A stretch of DNA of 64,000 nt, taken from Variovorax sp. Root473. Its GTDB lineage: Bacteria; Pseudomonadota; Gammaproteobacteria; Burkholderiales; Burkholderiaceae_C. The stretch covers positions 131,490-195,489 of the forward strand of contig NZ_LMEV01000001.1 of NCBI RefSeq assembly GCF_001426505.1. The letters are read 5' to 3'. Of this stretch, positions 30,799 to 38,937 are shown piece after piece. Position 1 is the stretch's first letter. Each line of letters starts with the position of its first letter. Made by a program: the position numbers and the translations under genes. The notes beneath the pieces are model-generated. The model did not search any database, had not been told where the DNA came from, and was given only the letters and a program-made list of their open reading frames with translations.

Positions 30799-30831
30799 AA
30801 GCCCGCTATCCAAAAGGTAGCGGGCTTTTTT
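30799..30831 (+). terminator. Rho-independent terminator after tRNA-Thr
   Basis: GCCCGCTA (30801-30808) pairs with TAGCGGGC (30819-30826), the loop is TCCAAAAGG, and the stem is followed by TTTTTT. It is placed 8 bases after the CCA end. Confidence 0.9.
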
Positions 30832-30879
30832 CGTTGTGCGGAATGCATGGCGGCCACTCTGCGAGTAGCTCGCCTATGT

Positions 30880-31293
30880 TCAATCAGTCGCTGCCGCCCA
30901 CGCCTCCACTCGCTGCACTAACGTATCCCGCCGCGCCGCCACCTCCGCCAGCAGGTACTGCCGCGCCTGCTCCTGCGCCACGTCGTTCGACCGAAACCAA
31001 TGCTCGCGCTCGGCACTGCCTTGCGGCGGTGGCGTGCCCCACCCTGCTTCTCCAGCAGCACCTCGAAAGGCCTCGGTCATGGGCAGGCGGCCATCGGTCT
31101 TGCCGATGCTCGACAGTGCATCGGGCGGGCCATCGAGCGCGATGCGCACGTGCACGACGCCCTCGCCTTCGGTGCGGATCGATGCACCCAGGCCACCTTC
31201 GCGGTGCACGCGCCACAACTCGGCAGCGGAGGCGTTGCGGACCCAGCTCTCCAGCGCGCGGACCAGGCTCTCGAGAATGATCTGTTGGTTCAT
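30880..31293 (-). CDS. Hypothetical cytosolic protein
   Basis: A 137-residue protein I do not recognise. It starts MNQQIILESLVRALESWVRN and is mainly acidic and helical at both ends (SNDVAQEQARQYLLAEVAAR near the C-terminus), with a short beta segment GEGVVHVRIALDG in the middle. There is no signal peptide or membrane segment. The start at 31293 is chosen because the sequence upstream has no helical pattern and crosses the divergent small gene. The gene is isolated, antisense to its neighbours, with typical high third-position GC. Confidence 0.7.
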   Translation of the reverse strand: MNQQIILESLVRALESWVRNASAAELWRVHREGGLGASIRTEGEGVVHVRIALDGPPDALSSIGKTDGRLPMTEAFRGAAGEAGWGTPPPQGSAEREHWFRSNDVAQEQARQYLLAEVAARRDTLVQRVEAWAAATD

Positions 31294-31402
31294 GGGGAAT
31301 ATTTCATCCGGTTCTATCGGGTGTCGGCAAGCAGCCACGTTGCGAACAGGCCAAAAGGCCGTTGTAACTTCTTGCCTTGGCGCCTGCGCTATATTTCTTC
31401 GC

Positions 31403-31579
31403 ATGGAAAAGGCATCCGACATAGGTAAACCCACGGTTCCGATCGATCTCATCGGGCCGGAGCATTGGACCCGTTCACGGCGCGGCCCTCGCCGTACGAC
31501 GAAGGTGCTCTTCATCTTGATCGGGGGCCTCGCAGCAGCCACCGCGGTGGCCTACAGCTTCTTCGGCGCGGGGCGCTGA
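31403..31579 (+). CDS. Small single-pass membrane protein
   Basis: A 58-residue protein, MEKASDIGKPTVPIDLIGPE at the N-terminus, a basic stretch (RSRRGPRRTTK), then one hydrophobic helix VLFILIGGLAAATAVAYSFF and a short end. This N-in, one-helix design is common in small inner-membrane proteins of unknown role. A GC-rich terminator follows about 75 bases after the stop, which supports expression as a unit. It is divergent from the hypothetical gene at 30,880. Confidence 0.6.
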   Translation: MEKASDIGKPTVPIDLIGPEHWTRSRRGPRRTTKVLFILIGGLAAATAVAYSFFGAGR

Positions 31580-31652
31580 ACACAAGCAAGCCACTCCCCT
31601 TCATTCGTCACCCACACATACGCATCGCTCGCGCATCGCGAGCCGCACGAGA

Positions 31653-31696
31653 CAAAGCCCGCTGTCCGTTGATCCAACGGGCAGCGGGCTTTTTCC
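31653..31696 (+). terminator. Rho-independent terminator
   Basis: AAAGCCCGCTG pairs with CAGCGGGCTTT, the interior has a CCGTTG/CAACGG extension, and TTTTT follows. It ends the small membrane-protein transcript. The outer stem resembles that of the terminator at 30,799. Confidence 0.8.
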
Positions 31697-31699
31697 CTG

Positions 31700-32027
31700 T
31701 GCGCGAAATTGAACCGTTGTCAGCGGGACCACGACCCGCGGCCTGCCATTGTTCCGATGGACATCAGGTTGTGACACATGAACTTGAGCAGTGGCCGCAA
31801 GCTGCCTGTTGTCAGGTATTTGATCCGACTGACTTGGCGCCCAATGCCATCCATCACCGGGATGATGAACACGTCGACTGGCGTACCTCGCGGGCGCTGC
31901 CGCAGTGGGGGAACGCGTGCGGTGCGGCGAGCCGGGCGATGCGGTGGTGAGAGCGCATGAATCTCCTTCCCTATGGATACACTTGGGCGCCCGCAGCTGG
32001 CTGCGGACACACTTTCCCTCATGGGCA
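31700..32027. other. Gap of 330 bases, no firm gene
   Basis: No protein is convincingly encoded. On the minus strand an excellent ribosome site (GGAAGGAGATTC) precedes an ATG at 31,958 that opens a 34-codon frame ending at 31,854. A different minus frame then reads VDVFIIPVMDGIGRQVSRIK. The two could be one small gene broken by a frameshift. Otherwise I see nothing in this stretch. Confidence 0.3.
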
Positions 32028-32654
32028 ATGACCCGAATCTCTGAATGGGCCGCGTCCCGCATGCGCGCTCTCCCCAAGCGGTCCTTCGTCAACTGGCTCG
32101 TTCCCATCGCGCTGGCTTGCCTGGTACTGGTCTTGCAGGCGGGCGGTGAACCGGTGTACGAAGCGCTGCGCTACGAACGCGTGGCCGTGCTCGGCGGACA
32201 GCCCTGGCGCCTGCTTTCGGCGCATGCGGTGCATCTCGGCTGGGCGCACGGCCTGATGAACGCGGGTGGGCTGGCGCTGTGCGCCGCGCTCGCGGCAGGC
32301 ACCCGCAGCTGGCGCGCCTGGGCCGCCGCGATCCTTGTGCTGGCCTTCGGCGTGGGGATTCTGCTGGTGGTCGCATCGCCCCAGGCCACGAACTACGCGG
32401 GCCTCTCAGGCGTGCTCTACGGGCTGTTCATCTGGGTGCTGATGCCGCGCGCCTTGCGCGGCGATCGCACGGCCTGGATCGTTCTGATCGCCGTCGTTGC
32501 ACGCATCGGCTGGCAGATGTTCCATCCGCCCTCGCACGCGCAGCGCGTGCTGATCGGTGGGGAGGTGATGGTCGAGGCCCACCTGTACGGTGCGCTGTGC
32601 GCACTGGTCCTCTGCCTCTGGCAGGGTGCGTGGCCGCACTTGCGGCGGGCTTGA
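32028..32654 (+). CDS. rrtA: Rhombosortase-family intramembrane serine protease
   Basis: A 208-residue polytopic membrane protein with six hydrophobic segments and rhomboid-type active-site features. The first block HLGWAHGLMNAGGL (69-82) has the conserved Trp, His and Asn. The catalytic serine is Ser127 in YAGLSGVLYGLF, and the catalytic histidine is His185 in VEAHLYGAL. Lacking extra domains and with this spacing, it fits the rhombosortase family, which cleaves C-terminal GlyGly-CTERM tails of secreted proteins. A protein with such a tail is encoded by the next intact gene (convergent, at 32,910). The start at 32028 avoids a long hydrophilic extension. Confidence 0.85.
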   Translation: MTRISEWAASRMRALPKRSFVNWLVPIALACLVLVLQAGGEPVYEALRYERVAVLGGQPWRLLSAHAVHLGWAHGLMNAGGLALCAALAAGTRSWRAWAAAILVLAFGVGILLVVASPQATNYAGLSGVLYGLFIWVLMPRALRGDRTAWIVLIAVVARIGWQMFHPPSHAQRVLIGGEVMVEAHLYGALCALVLCLWQGAWPHLRRA

Positions 32655-32727
32655 GCTGGCGCCGCTCCGAGCCTGTCTTCACGTCCCTCGTCGACGCCTT
32701 CCTCCCACTCTCACGAGACGCTGCTCC

Positions 32728-32886
32728 GGTACTCAAGACCCCGCCAATGGCAACGGCCATGCTGCGTCGTTCGCCTTCCCGCTGGGCATCGTCCTCGACA
32801 AGAAGGGAAGCTGTTCGTTGCGGGGCGCGGAAAACCTCCTGCGCAAGCTCACGCCCGCTGGCGATATCACGACCTTCGCAGGCGGT
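32728..32886 (+). pseudogene. NHL-repeat protein fragment
   Basis: One frame reads GNGHAASFAFPLGIVLDKKG, then NLLRKLTPAGDITTFAG, close to the NHL repeat consensus (GxAxxFxxPxGIAxDxxGN...NxIRKITPAGxVTTLAG). The middle has lost the YVAD core (here CSLRGA), and no start or downstream repeats are present. It is a single decayed repeat left between the rhombosortase and xylanase genes. Confidence 0.55.
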
Positions 32887-32909
32887 TTTCGGTGCCGGCT
32901 ACATCGCTC

Positions 32910-35663
32910 TCAGGGCCGACGGCGGCGGGCGACCGCAAACGCCGCGAGGCCGGCCAGCACCAGTGCAAGATCGCCCGCGTCCAGCGATCCGCCGCTTCTG
33001 CTGAACGGGAAGGCGATCGACATCGCTGGCGGCGGCAGCGGAGGCTCCGTCGTCGTCGGCGGCGGTCCGTTGTCCGGCGCGTAGGGCTCGATGTCGTAGG
33101 CGTAGAGCTTGACACTCGTCCCCTCCTTGGGGCTCTCTGCCTGCATGGCGACGAACCCGCCAACAGACGCCTGCCGCTGACTGATGGCGTTCCCGGCGTC
33201 CCTGTTCGGGGTCTCGCCATCGACCACTTCCTTCAGAACATGATGTTGCTTGACACCGTCCCTGTCGGTATACAGGAACATCTTCATCTCGCCGGTCTTC
33301 GGGTCGATGGGCGTGTTGAACCACACCGCCTGATCCAGCGCTCTCTCAGCGATCTGCGAGCCCTCCTGGCCGTTCGTCTGTCGCGTGATCAGCGAATGCT
33401 GACCCGCCACGACGGTGCCATTCGCTCCATTGCCCCTGAACATGACATGCGGGTAGGCATTGGTGCCATGGATGAAGCTCTGCATCGTGTGTCCTTCCTG
33501 AGCGGCGTAAGGTCCTGCGGCAGGACTCTTCGCCTCTTCGAAGACGAACTTGAGGTTGTCCTGGGCCAGGGCGGGTTCATTCGCGGGCGCATTCGAATTG
33601 GGCAATGGCACAAGGATGCCGCCACGGACGATGACGGGCGTGCGCGACAGCGATTCCGGCGAAGCCGCCGTCGCGGGCTTGCTTCGGTTGGTCAAAGCAG
33701 CAGCGTGCTTCTGTCCATTGAGATCCGTCTCCCCCGACACGACCATGTACGTTCTCCCGGGTTCAAATCTCGTGACAGGTCGCCAGGCTTTCTCCGTCGC
33801 CGCATGCTTGTGCAACCGCAATCCGAACGGGTTGGCTACCGGGTCACGTGGCGACAGGATGAGCGTGTTGCGACCATGTTTCGGCACAGCCCTCATTTCC
33901 GTGACACCGGACGCTCTCGCCATGCCGTCGCTGCCATAGGAGGTCTTGTACTGTTTGAAGGGGGTCACGCCGTCACTGAAGCGAACCTCCGCGTAGGAAA
34001 GGGGTGCCTCCAGCGCGTTGGCGGCCTCCATCCACCCGACAGTCATCTTTCCAAAGGACAGCACGAACGTCGCCGTGTTCTCCGCATAGGCGGTTGCCGG
34101 GGCGGGCCCCCTCGCGGTCACCGTGACATGGCAGGGCTTGCCGGGAACCACAGCGCAGTCGGGCGGGTTGAACTTCATGCTCTCAACGGCAAATCCCGAG
34201 GGCAGGGAGACGTTGGCAGCGGTGAAAACGACGTTCTTCGTTTCGACCGGCACATTGATGTCGAGCATCGCCTGAGCGTTCTTGCCGCCCCAGGTCCGGG
34301 CTTTGAAGGATTCGCCGCCGTAGCTGAAAGTCGCGGTGACGCCGTTCGGCGGCAAGCCCGCATCGATGAGGTACTGCTCCGGATTCGTCGTGGCCCAGTA
34401 CGCCTCCTTCGGTCGGCCGACCCCAGACCATGGATACCCGTTGATGTGATAGCCCGGGTCCGTCATCCCCCACCATGTGACCCGGTGCACGCCCCCTTTG
34501 TACTCGGGGTGACGACCTCCCGGGCCCGCAGCGTATTCCTTGAGCAGGCTGAAAAGCTTCGCGTACTGGATGCCCTGCTCCATGAACAGGGCCTCCATTT
34601 CAGGGCCATTCTGAATCCGCTGGCCTTTGTCCAGGCCCAGGGTTGGCGCGAGATCCAGCTCGGTGAGATCGACATTCACCCCGGCTTCGAGATAGGCCTT
34701 GATGGTCCTCTCGAAGGCGTCCATATTGAGCCTCATGTCCCAGTGCCCCTGCGTGCCGATGACGTCGATCAGCGGCCTGGGATTTCCCTTGGCATCTCGA
34801 AGTACCCGCCCTTTACCTGCGGCCGATTCTGCCGCGTACCGCTCATTGAACTCCTTGACCATCGCAGCGATCGCGGTTGCCTTGGAGGCTCGCTCGTTGT
34901 CGTTGAAGTCGTTGTAGTTCAGGATCGCTGTTGTGTTTTGGCGTGCGTAGTAGAACGCGTCGTACATGTAATCCCAGCTTTTTCCACCCTTGGAATAGGC
35001 TTGGGCCCACCGGGACGGCCGCTCCTCGGGGCTGTAGCCGGTTCGCAGGGCGTTCCGCCAGTCGGCGGGATTGTCGGGGTTGTCTTTGAACGCCTCGTTG
35101 ACGACGTCCCAGGCGTAGGCCTTGAAGGGTTCCCGATCGAAATGGCCGGCCACGGTCCGGACGTAATGCTCCAGGTTCGTCTTCGCCGTTGCGTGGTCCC
35201 ACGGAGTTTCCCATCCGCCACTCGCAGTCAGAACGTTGGGGGCGGGCCATTGCGCCGACTGGTTGTGCCAGAGCAGCACGTGCCCGGTGACCTTGACGCC
35301 GCGCGCATTGGCTGCGCTGATGTCGGCGTTGATGCCCGAGGTCAAGTTGGTGAGGAAATTCGGGGTTGGATTGCTGATCCCTCCATTCCAGAAATCCGGC
35401 TTCATCGCGTTGCTGGGCGTCACCGCATTGAAGTGTTTCAAGGTCATGGCGGCGACCGAGTTTTCACCCGGCACCACGTCGGTGCCGAAGTTGCGCGCGT
35501 CGAGATTCGTGCTGCCGATCAGGAAGTAGTTCTTGTACACATCCTTCAGCGCCGGCCAATCGGCAGGGTTCGCAGGCCGCTCGGCCGCCAGGGCGGCGTT
35601 CGCGATCACAAGTCCGGTGGGCAGCGCAATCAACAGACGCTTGACGTCCAGTCTGCTGAACAT
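32910..35663 (-). CDS. GH10 endo-1,4-beta-xylanase with GlyGly-CTERM tail
   Basis: A 917-residue secreted enzyme that would cut xylan backbones. Signal peptide about 1-27 (ANAALA-AE). The GH10 domain spans roughly 35-450, with acid/base Glu190 in WDVVNEAF and nucleophile Glu335 in VDLTELDLAP; GHVLLWHNQ (127-135) and WWGMTD are further GH10 marks. A long beta-rich region of unknown function follows (450-870). Then come a Pro-rich linker (PPPTTTEPPLPPP), SGGS at about 890, one hydrophobic helix and RRRRP: a GlyGly-CTERM tail. Strong ribosome sites precede both this ATG (GAGGAGG) and an in-frame ATG at 35771; the short start puts the signal peptide at the N-terminus. GC is lower than in its neighbours. 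Confidence 0.93.
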   Translation of the reverse strand: MFSRLDVKRLLIALPTGLVIANAALAAERPANPADWPALKDVYKNYFLIGSTNLDARNFGTDVVPGENSVAAMTLKHFNAVTPSNAMKPDFWNGGISNPTPNFLTNLTSGINADISAANARGVKVTGHVLLWHNQSAQWPAPNVLTASGGWETPWDHATAKTNLEHYVRTVAGHFDREPFKAYAWDVVNEAFKDNPDNPADWRNALRTGYSPEERPSRWAQAYSKGGKSWDYMYDAFYYARQNTTAILNYNDFNDNERASKATAIAAMVKEFNERYAAESAAGKGRVLRDAKGNPRPLIDVIGTQGHWDMRLNMDAFERTIKAYLEAGVNVDLTELDLAPTLGLDKGQRIQNGPEMEALFMEQGIQYAKLFSLLKEYAAGPGGRHPEYKGGVHRVTWWGMTDPGYHINGYPWSGVGRPKEAYWATTNPEQYLIDAGLPPNGVTATFSYGGESFKARTWGGKNAQAMLDINVPVETKNVVFTAANVSLPSGFAVESMKFNPPDCAVVPGKPCHVTVTARGPAPATAYAENTATFVLSFGKMTVGWMEAANALEAPLSYAEVRFSDGVTPFKQYKTSYGSDGMARASGVTEMRAVPKHGRNTLILSPRDPVANPFGLRLHKHAATEKAWRPVTRFEPGRTYMVVSGETDLNGQKHAAALTNRSKPATAASPESLSRTPVIVRGGILVPLPNSNAPANEPALAQDNLKFVFEEAKSPAAGPYAAQEGHTMQSFIHGTNAYPHVMFRGNGANGTVVAGQHSLITRQTNGQEGSQIAERALDQAVWFNTPIDPKTGEMKMFLYTDRDGVKQHHVLKEVVDGETPNRDAGNAISQRQASVGGFVAMQAESPKEGTSVKLYAYDIEPYAPDNGPPPTTTEPPLPPPAMSIAFPFSRSGGSLDAGDLALVLAGLAAFAVARRRRP

Positions 35664-35896
35664 GATTCCGATCCTCCTCGTGATTCCGACGATCGGAGAT
35701 ATCTCGTGGGGTGGCTCTGCGGCAGACACCTTTGCGCATATCGCAGATCGACGTTCGATGGTCAGATGCATGCTTGTCTCCTTGGGTTGAAAGGAATCAC
35801 TCCCGGGCGGGAACGCGCTCCGGACTTCAATGGACATCGCCGAACACCAGCACCTCCATCACGGCGAGTGCGGGGTCCCCATGAGGCGCCCGGCCG

Positions 35897-37111
35897 TCAC
35901 AGCCGCGCTCCCTGCAGCAGGCCGCGCTCGGCCAGGTTGCCGATGAAGGCGCGCAGGCCGAAATGCCAGGGCGGCGCGGTCTCGCAATGCGTCACCCGGT
36001 TCCTCAGGCTGCCCAGCCAGTGGCTGTGGATGGTGACCACGTCACCCAGCTTGTGGGTGAAGCCGCCGCCCGGCTCGTCCCGGTCTTCGGTGGGCGCGAA
36101 CAGCGTGCCCAGGAACAGCATGAAGCCGTCGGGATACTGGTGGCAGGCCAGCGTCTGCGCCACCAGGTCGAGCGGGTCGCGGCTGATGCTGGCCATGGTG
36201 TTGATGCCGCGCAGCGTGTAGCCGTCGTCGCCGGTCACGTGCAGGTGCACGGTCTCGCGGCGCAACGCGTCCAGGCCGAAGTGGCCATCGAACAGGCGGA
36301 TGAAGGGGCCAATGGCGCAGGACGCGTTGTTGTCCTTGGCCTTGCCAAGCAGCAGCGCGCTGCGGCCTTCGATGTCGCGCAGGTTGACGTCGTTGCCCAG
36401 CGCGGCGCCCACGATGTCACCGCGGCTGTTGACGGCCAGCACCACCTCGGGCTCGGGGTTGTTCCAGGTCGATTCGGCGCGGATGCCGATGTCCTGGCCA
36501 TGCCCCACCGATGCCAGCACCGGCGCCTTGGTGAAGACCTCGGCATCGGGCCCGATGCCGACCTCCAGGTATTGCGACCACAGCTTCTTCTGCTGCAGCA
36601 GGTTCTTCAGCGCCAGTGCCTGGGCCGAACCGGGGCGGATGTCGGACAGGCTGGTGCCGATCAGCGCCGTGATCTGGCTGCGCAGCGCGAGCGCACGACT
36701 GGCGTCGCCGCCGGCCTGCTCCTCGATCACGCGTTCGATCATGCTGGCGGCGAAGGTCACGCCAGCGGCCTTGACGACCTGCAGGTCGCAGGGCGCCAGC
36801 AACCAGGGAATGGCAGGGTCCTGGCCTTGCGCCTTGCTGTTGTCGAGCAGCGCATCGACGCTGCACAGGAACTCGCCGGTCACCGAACGCACGGCTTGCG
36901 CCGGCTGGTCGGTCTCCAGCAGCGTGCTCACGGTGGCGAAGTGCTTGCTCAGATCGAACACGCCATCGTGGCGCAGCACCACCACGGCCGGACCGGCGAG
37001 CGTGCCCGGACGCCAGGCGCGGCCCACGAGCGTTCCGGCCAGGCCGTCCTGCGGCAGCGCCCGGTGCAGGCCATCGGTGCGCACCGGCATGGCCGTCGTT
37101 GTTGCAGTCAT
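35897..37111 (-). CDS. FAH-family sugar-acid dehydratase (XylX/2-keto-3-deoxypentonate type)
   Basis: A 404-residue fumarylacetoacetate-hydrolase-fold protein. The metal-binding core is visible in GIRAESTWNNPEPEVVLAVN followed by GAALGNDVNLRDIEGRSALL; the C-terminal part has GDVVTIHSHWLGSLRNRV. Length and spelling recall 2-keto-3-deoxy-D-xylonate dehydratases of oxidative pentose pathways, but related subfamilies act on other 2-keto acids. Its ATG overlaps the TGA of a dehydratase remnant (ATGA), implying an old sugar-acid operon. Nearby are a xylanase and a divergent GbpR-like LysR regulator, both consistent with pentose metabolism. Confidence 0.8.
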   Translation of the reverse strand: MTATTTAMPVRTDGLHRALPQDGLAGTLVGRAWRPGTLAGPAVVVLRHDGVFDLSKHFATVSTLLETDQPAQAVRSVTGEFLCSVDALLDNSKAQGQDPAIPWLLAPCDLQVVKAAGVTFAASMIERVIEEQAGGDASRALALRSQITALIGTSLSDIRPGSAQALALKNLLQQKKLWSQYLEVGIGPDAEVFTKAPVLASVGHGQDIGIRAESTWNNPEPEVVLAVNSRGDIVGAALGNDVNLRDIEGRSALLLGKAKDNNASCAIGPFIRLFDGHFGLDALRRETVHLHVTGDDGYTLRGINTMASISRDPLDLVAQTLACHQYPDGFMLFLGTLFAPTEDRDEPGGGFTHKLGDVVTIHSHWLGSLRNRVTHCETAPPWHFGLRAFIGNLAERGLLQGARL

Positions 37112-37314
37112 TCGGATTTCCCTGGGGCTTGATCAATGGTGGTGCGGCGTGCGTTTGGCGATGCGGCGGCACTTCTGGGGGATGGGCTGGGCGGCACCTG
37201 CAGCGCGGGCAAGACGTGCTGGCGGCAGGCGATCTCTTCACCGGACTCCCACGCGTCGCAGTGGCGGGCCTTGCGGTCGACGCGGATCACGTCACCGGTG
37301 TGCAGCCAGCGCAG
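37108..37314 (-). pseudogene. C-terminal remnant, probable IlvD/EDD sugar-acid dehydratase
   Basis: A minus-strand frame reads LRWLHTGDVIRVDRKARHCD, then EEIACRQHVLPALQVPPSP. This matches the end of IlvD/EDD dehydratases (TGDxIxLDxxxRxLxL...EEIxxRxxxWxPP). It stops at 37108, with the TGA overlapping the start of the FAH-family gene. Everything before LRW is missing and a different coding remnant abuts it, so this is a deletion scar. The family call is by pattern only. Confidence 0.5.
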
Positions 37315-37393
37315 CCCACCGCCCCGTGCGCAAGGCGGGGCCGGCCCATGCGGCCAGCAGTGCAGTCGCCAGACCCAACGATCTGATTTTCAT
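37292..37393 (-). pseudogene. Orphan signal-peptide start (possible TctC remnant)
   Basis: GGAG seven bases before ATG opens a frame beginning MKIRSLGLATALLAAWAGPA, a good Sec signal peptide like those of Bug (TctC) receptors, but it runs off into unrelated codons and stops after 33 residues. It overlaps the start of the dehydratase remnant in another frame. The rest of bases 37,394-37,535 to the LysR start holds the likely divergent promoter. Confidence 0.4.
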
Positions 37394-37535
37394 GATGTCT
37401 CCGGAATGGAACATGCGGGGTGCGATGACCTTGCCGCGAGTCGCCGGCTCTCTGCGCAGCCGTGCTTGATGGACCCGAAGGCTAGGTGACGGCCCCCTGC
37501 CGGTCCACTGACTTTTTCGCTAGCATCCATTCCAA

Positions 37536-38570
37536 ATGCTGATGAGTTCAGGCGAACCCGCTGGTAAACCCCTGATGCTGGCGCAAGTCTCGCGTCTGCG
37601 TTTCCGGCATCTACAGTTCCTCGACATCCTGGGAAAGACGCGCAATTTGCGCCTGACTGCCGAGCAGATGTACATCACGCAACCGGCGGCCACCAAGGTG
37701 TTGATGGACATCGAGGAGATGCTGGAAGCGCGCCTGTTCGATCGCCTGCCGCGCGGCATGCAACCGAATGAGCTGGGACTGTTCACCTTGCGTTATGCGC
37801 ACTCGGCACTGGACAGCCACCGCAAGTTCGTGGACGAGTTCAGCACCCTGAAACAAGGGGGGCACGGCCACTTGTCAATCGGCGCCATCTCGGGTGCGGC
37901 GGCGCATCTGCTGATTGCGGCGGTGGCCGAGCTACAGCGCCTGCGGCCGCTGCTGGTGGTGAAGGTGCTGGAACAGAGCAGCGACCAACTGATCGTGTGG
38001 CTGGCCGAGCGCAAGATCGACGTGATGATCGGCCGTTTCACCGACGAATCCCAGCGCGACCAGTTCCATTACGAAAACCTGACCGGTGAAAGGCTGCAGA
38101 TCACCGCAGGCGTGCACCACCCGCTGCGCGGACTGAATGCACCCGGGCTGAGAGAACTGTCGAACTGGCCGTGGATTCTTTATCCGACATCCACGGCGTT
38201 GCGCAAGGTGTCGGACGACATCTTCAGCAGCACAGGCCTGTCGCTCACCTCGGGCATCGTCGAGACGCCGTCGTTTCTGTTCGCGCTGGAGCTGATGCAG
38301 AGCACGACCATGCTGTCGCTGCAGCCCGCCGCGCTGGTGGACAAGTATGTACGGCACGGGCTGCTGACGCGCATCGCGGCCGAGCTCCCCAGCCGCATGC
38401 CCCATTTCGGCTTGATCACGCTGCAAGGCAAGCCCCCCAACACGGCCGTGCTGGCGTTCATGGACGTGATTCGCAACATCGCAGACCACGAGGCCGAAGC
38501 GGCATCGGCCGACAGAGCAACGCCGGCGCCAGGCCCCAAGCCACGGGGTCGCGCGTCTTCTCGCTGTTGA
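37536..38570 (+). CDS. LysR-family regulator, GbpR-like
   Basis: A 344-residue LysR-type transcription factor. The winged helix-turn-helix spans about 18-78 (RLRFRHLQFLDILGKTRNLR, then LTAEQMYITQPAATKVLMDI), followed by a periplasmic-binding-like effector domain. The spelling of the DNA-binding part (RLRHLQFL...AEQLNITQPAVTKxLxxLE) is that of GbpR-type regulators, known for sugar and sugar-acid uptake genes. The first ATG may not be used; Met14 is an alternative. It is divergent from the FAH-family operon, its probable target. The C-terminal 25 residues are Pro/Arg-rich. Confidence 0.9.
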   Translation: MLMSSGEPAGKPLMLAQVSRLRFRHLQFLDILGKTRNLRLTAEQMYITQPAATKVLMDIEEMLEARLFDRLPRGMQPNELGLFTLRYAHSALDSHRKFVDEFSTLKQGGHGHLSIGAISGAAAHLLIAAVAELQRLRPLLVVKVLEQSSDQLIVWLAERKIDVMIGRFTDESQRDQFHYENLTGERLQITAGVHHPLRGLNAPGLRELSNWPWILYPTSTALRKVSDDIFSSTGLSLTSGIVETPSFLFALELMQSTTMLSLQPAALVDKYVRHGLLTRIAAELPSRMPHFGLITLQGKPPNTAVLAFMDVIRNIADHEAEAASADRATPAPGPKPRGRASSRC

Positions 38571-38712
38571 TCAGGCGGTCAAGGTCGACCTCTCGGATCT
38601 GATGGGCGGCGTGATTCCCATCGGCTGGACTGACGCGGCCTCGTCGCTCCAACTCATTCGCAGTGGCGCGATCGAACCGCGGGCGATCAGCGGTACGAAA
38701 CGCGTGCCTCTT
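38569..38712 (+). pseudogene. Fragment of a Bug-type (TctC) receptor
   Basis: Directly after the LysR stop a different frame reads VKVDLSDLMGGVIPIGW, then TDAASSLQLIRSGAIEPRAI and SGTKRVP. This follows the TctC consensus GGQVDxxFxxxxSALPxIRSGKLRALAVTGxKRxP. It has no start and no downstream continuation. With the orphan signal peptide at 37,393 it suggests that a TctC gene was lost from this locus. The following 38,713-38,870 hold nothing I recognise. Confidence 0.4.
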
Positions 38713-38871
38713 CCATTTCGGTTGTGTCCTCACGCGACGGACCGCGCGCTGGGCGCGGCCCCGTCGAACGTCGCTGCACAGGAGTGATCAACTCATGCAC
38801 ATCCCGCCAGACCGTCGACGCGGCAATTTCTGGCGGTGGGGTGAAGGCACACCCGAAATGGAAAGCGGCAA

Positions 38872-38910
38872 GAACAAAAAGGCCCGGAACCTTGCGGTGT
38901 CCGGGCCTCT
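38872..38910 (-). terminator. Rho-independent terminator of the 69-residue gene
   Basis: Minus strand: AGGCCCGGA pairs with TCCGGGCCT around an 11-base loop and is followed by TTTTGTTCTT. It lies 28 bases after the stop of the small gene at 38,938. Confidence 0.85.
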
Positions 38911-38937
38911 TTGCGAGAGAGCTTGAGAGATGCGCGC

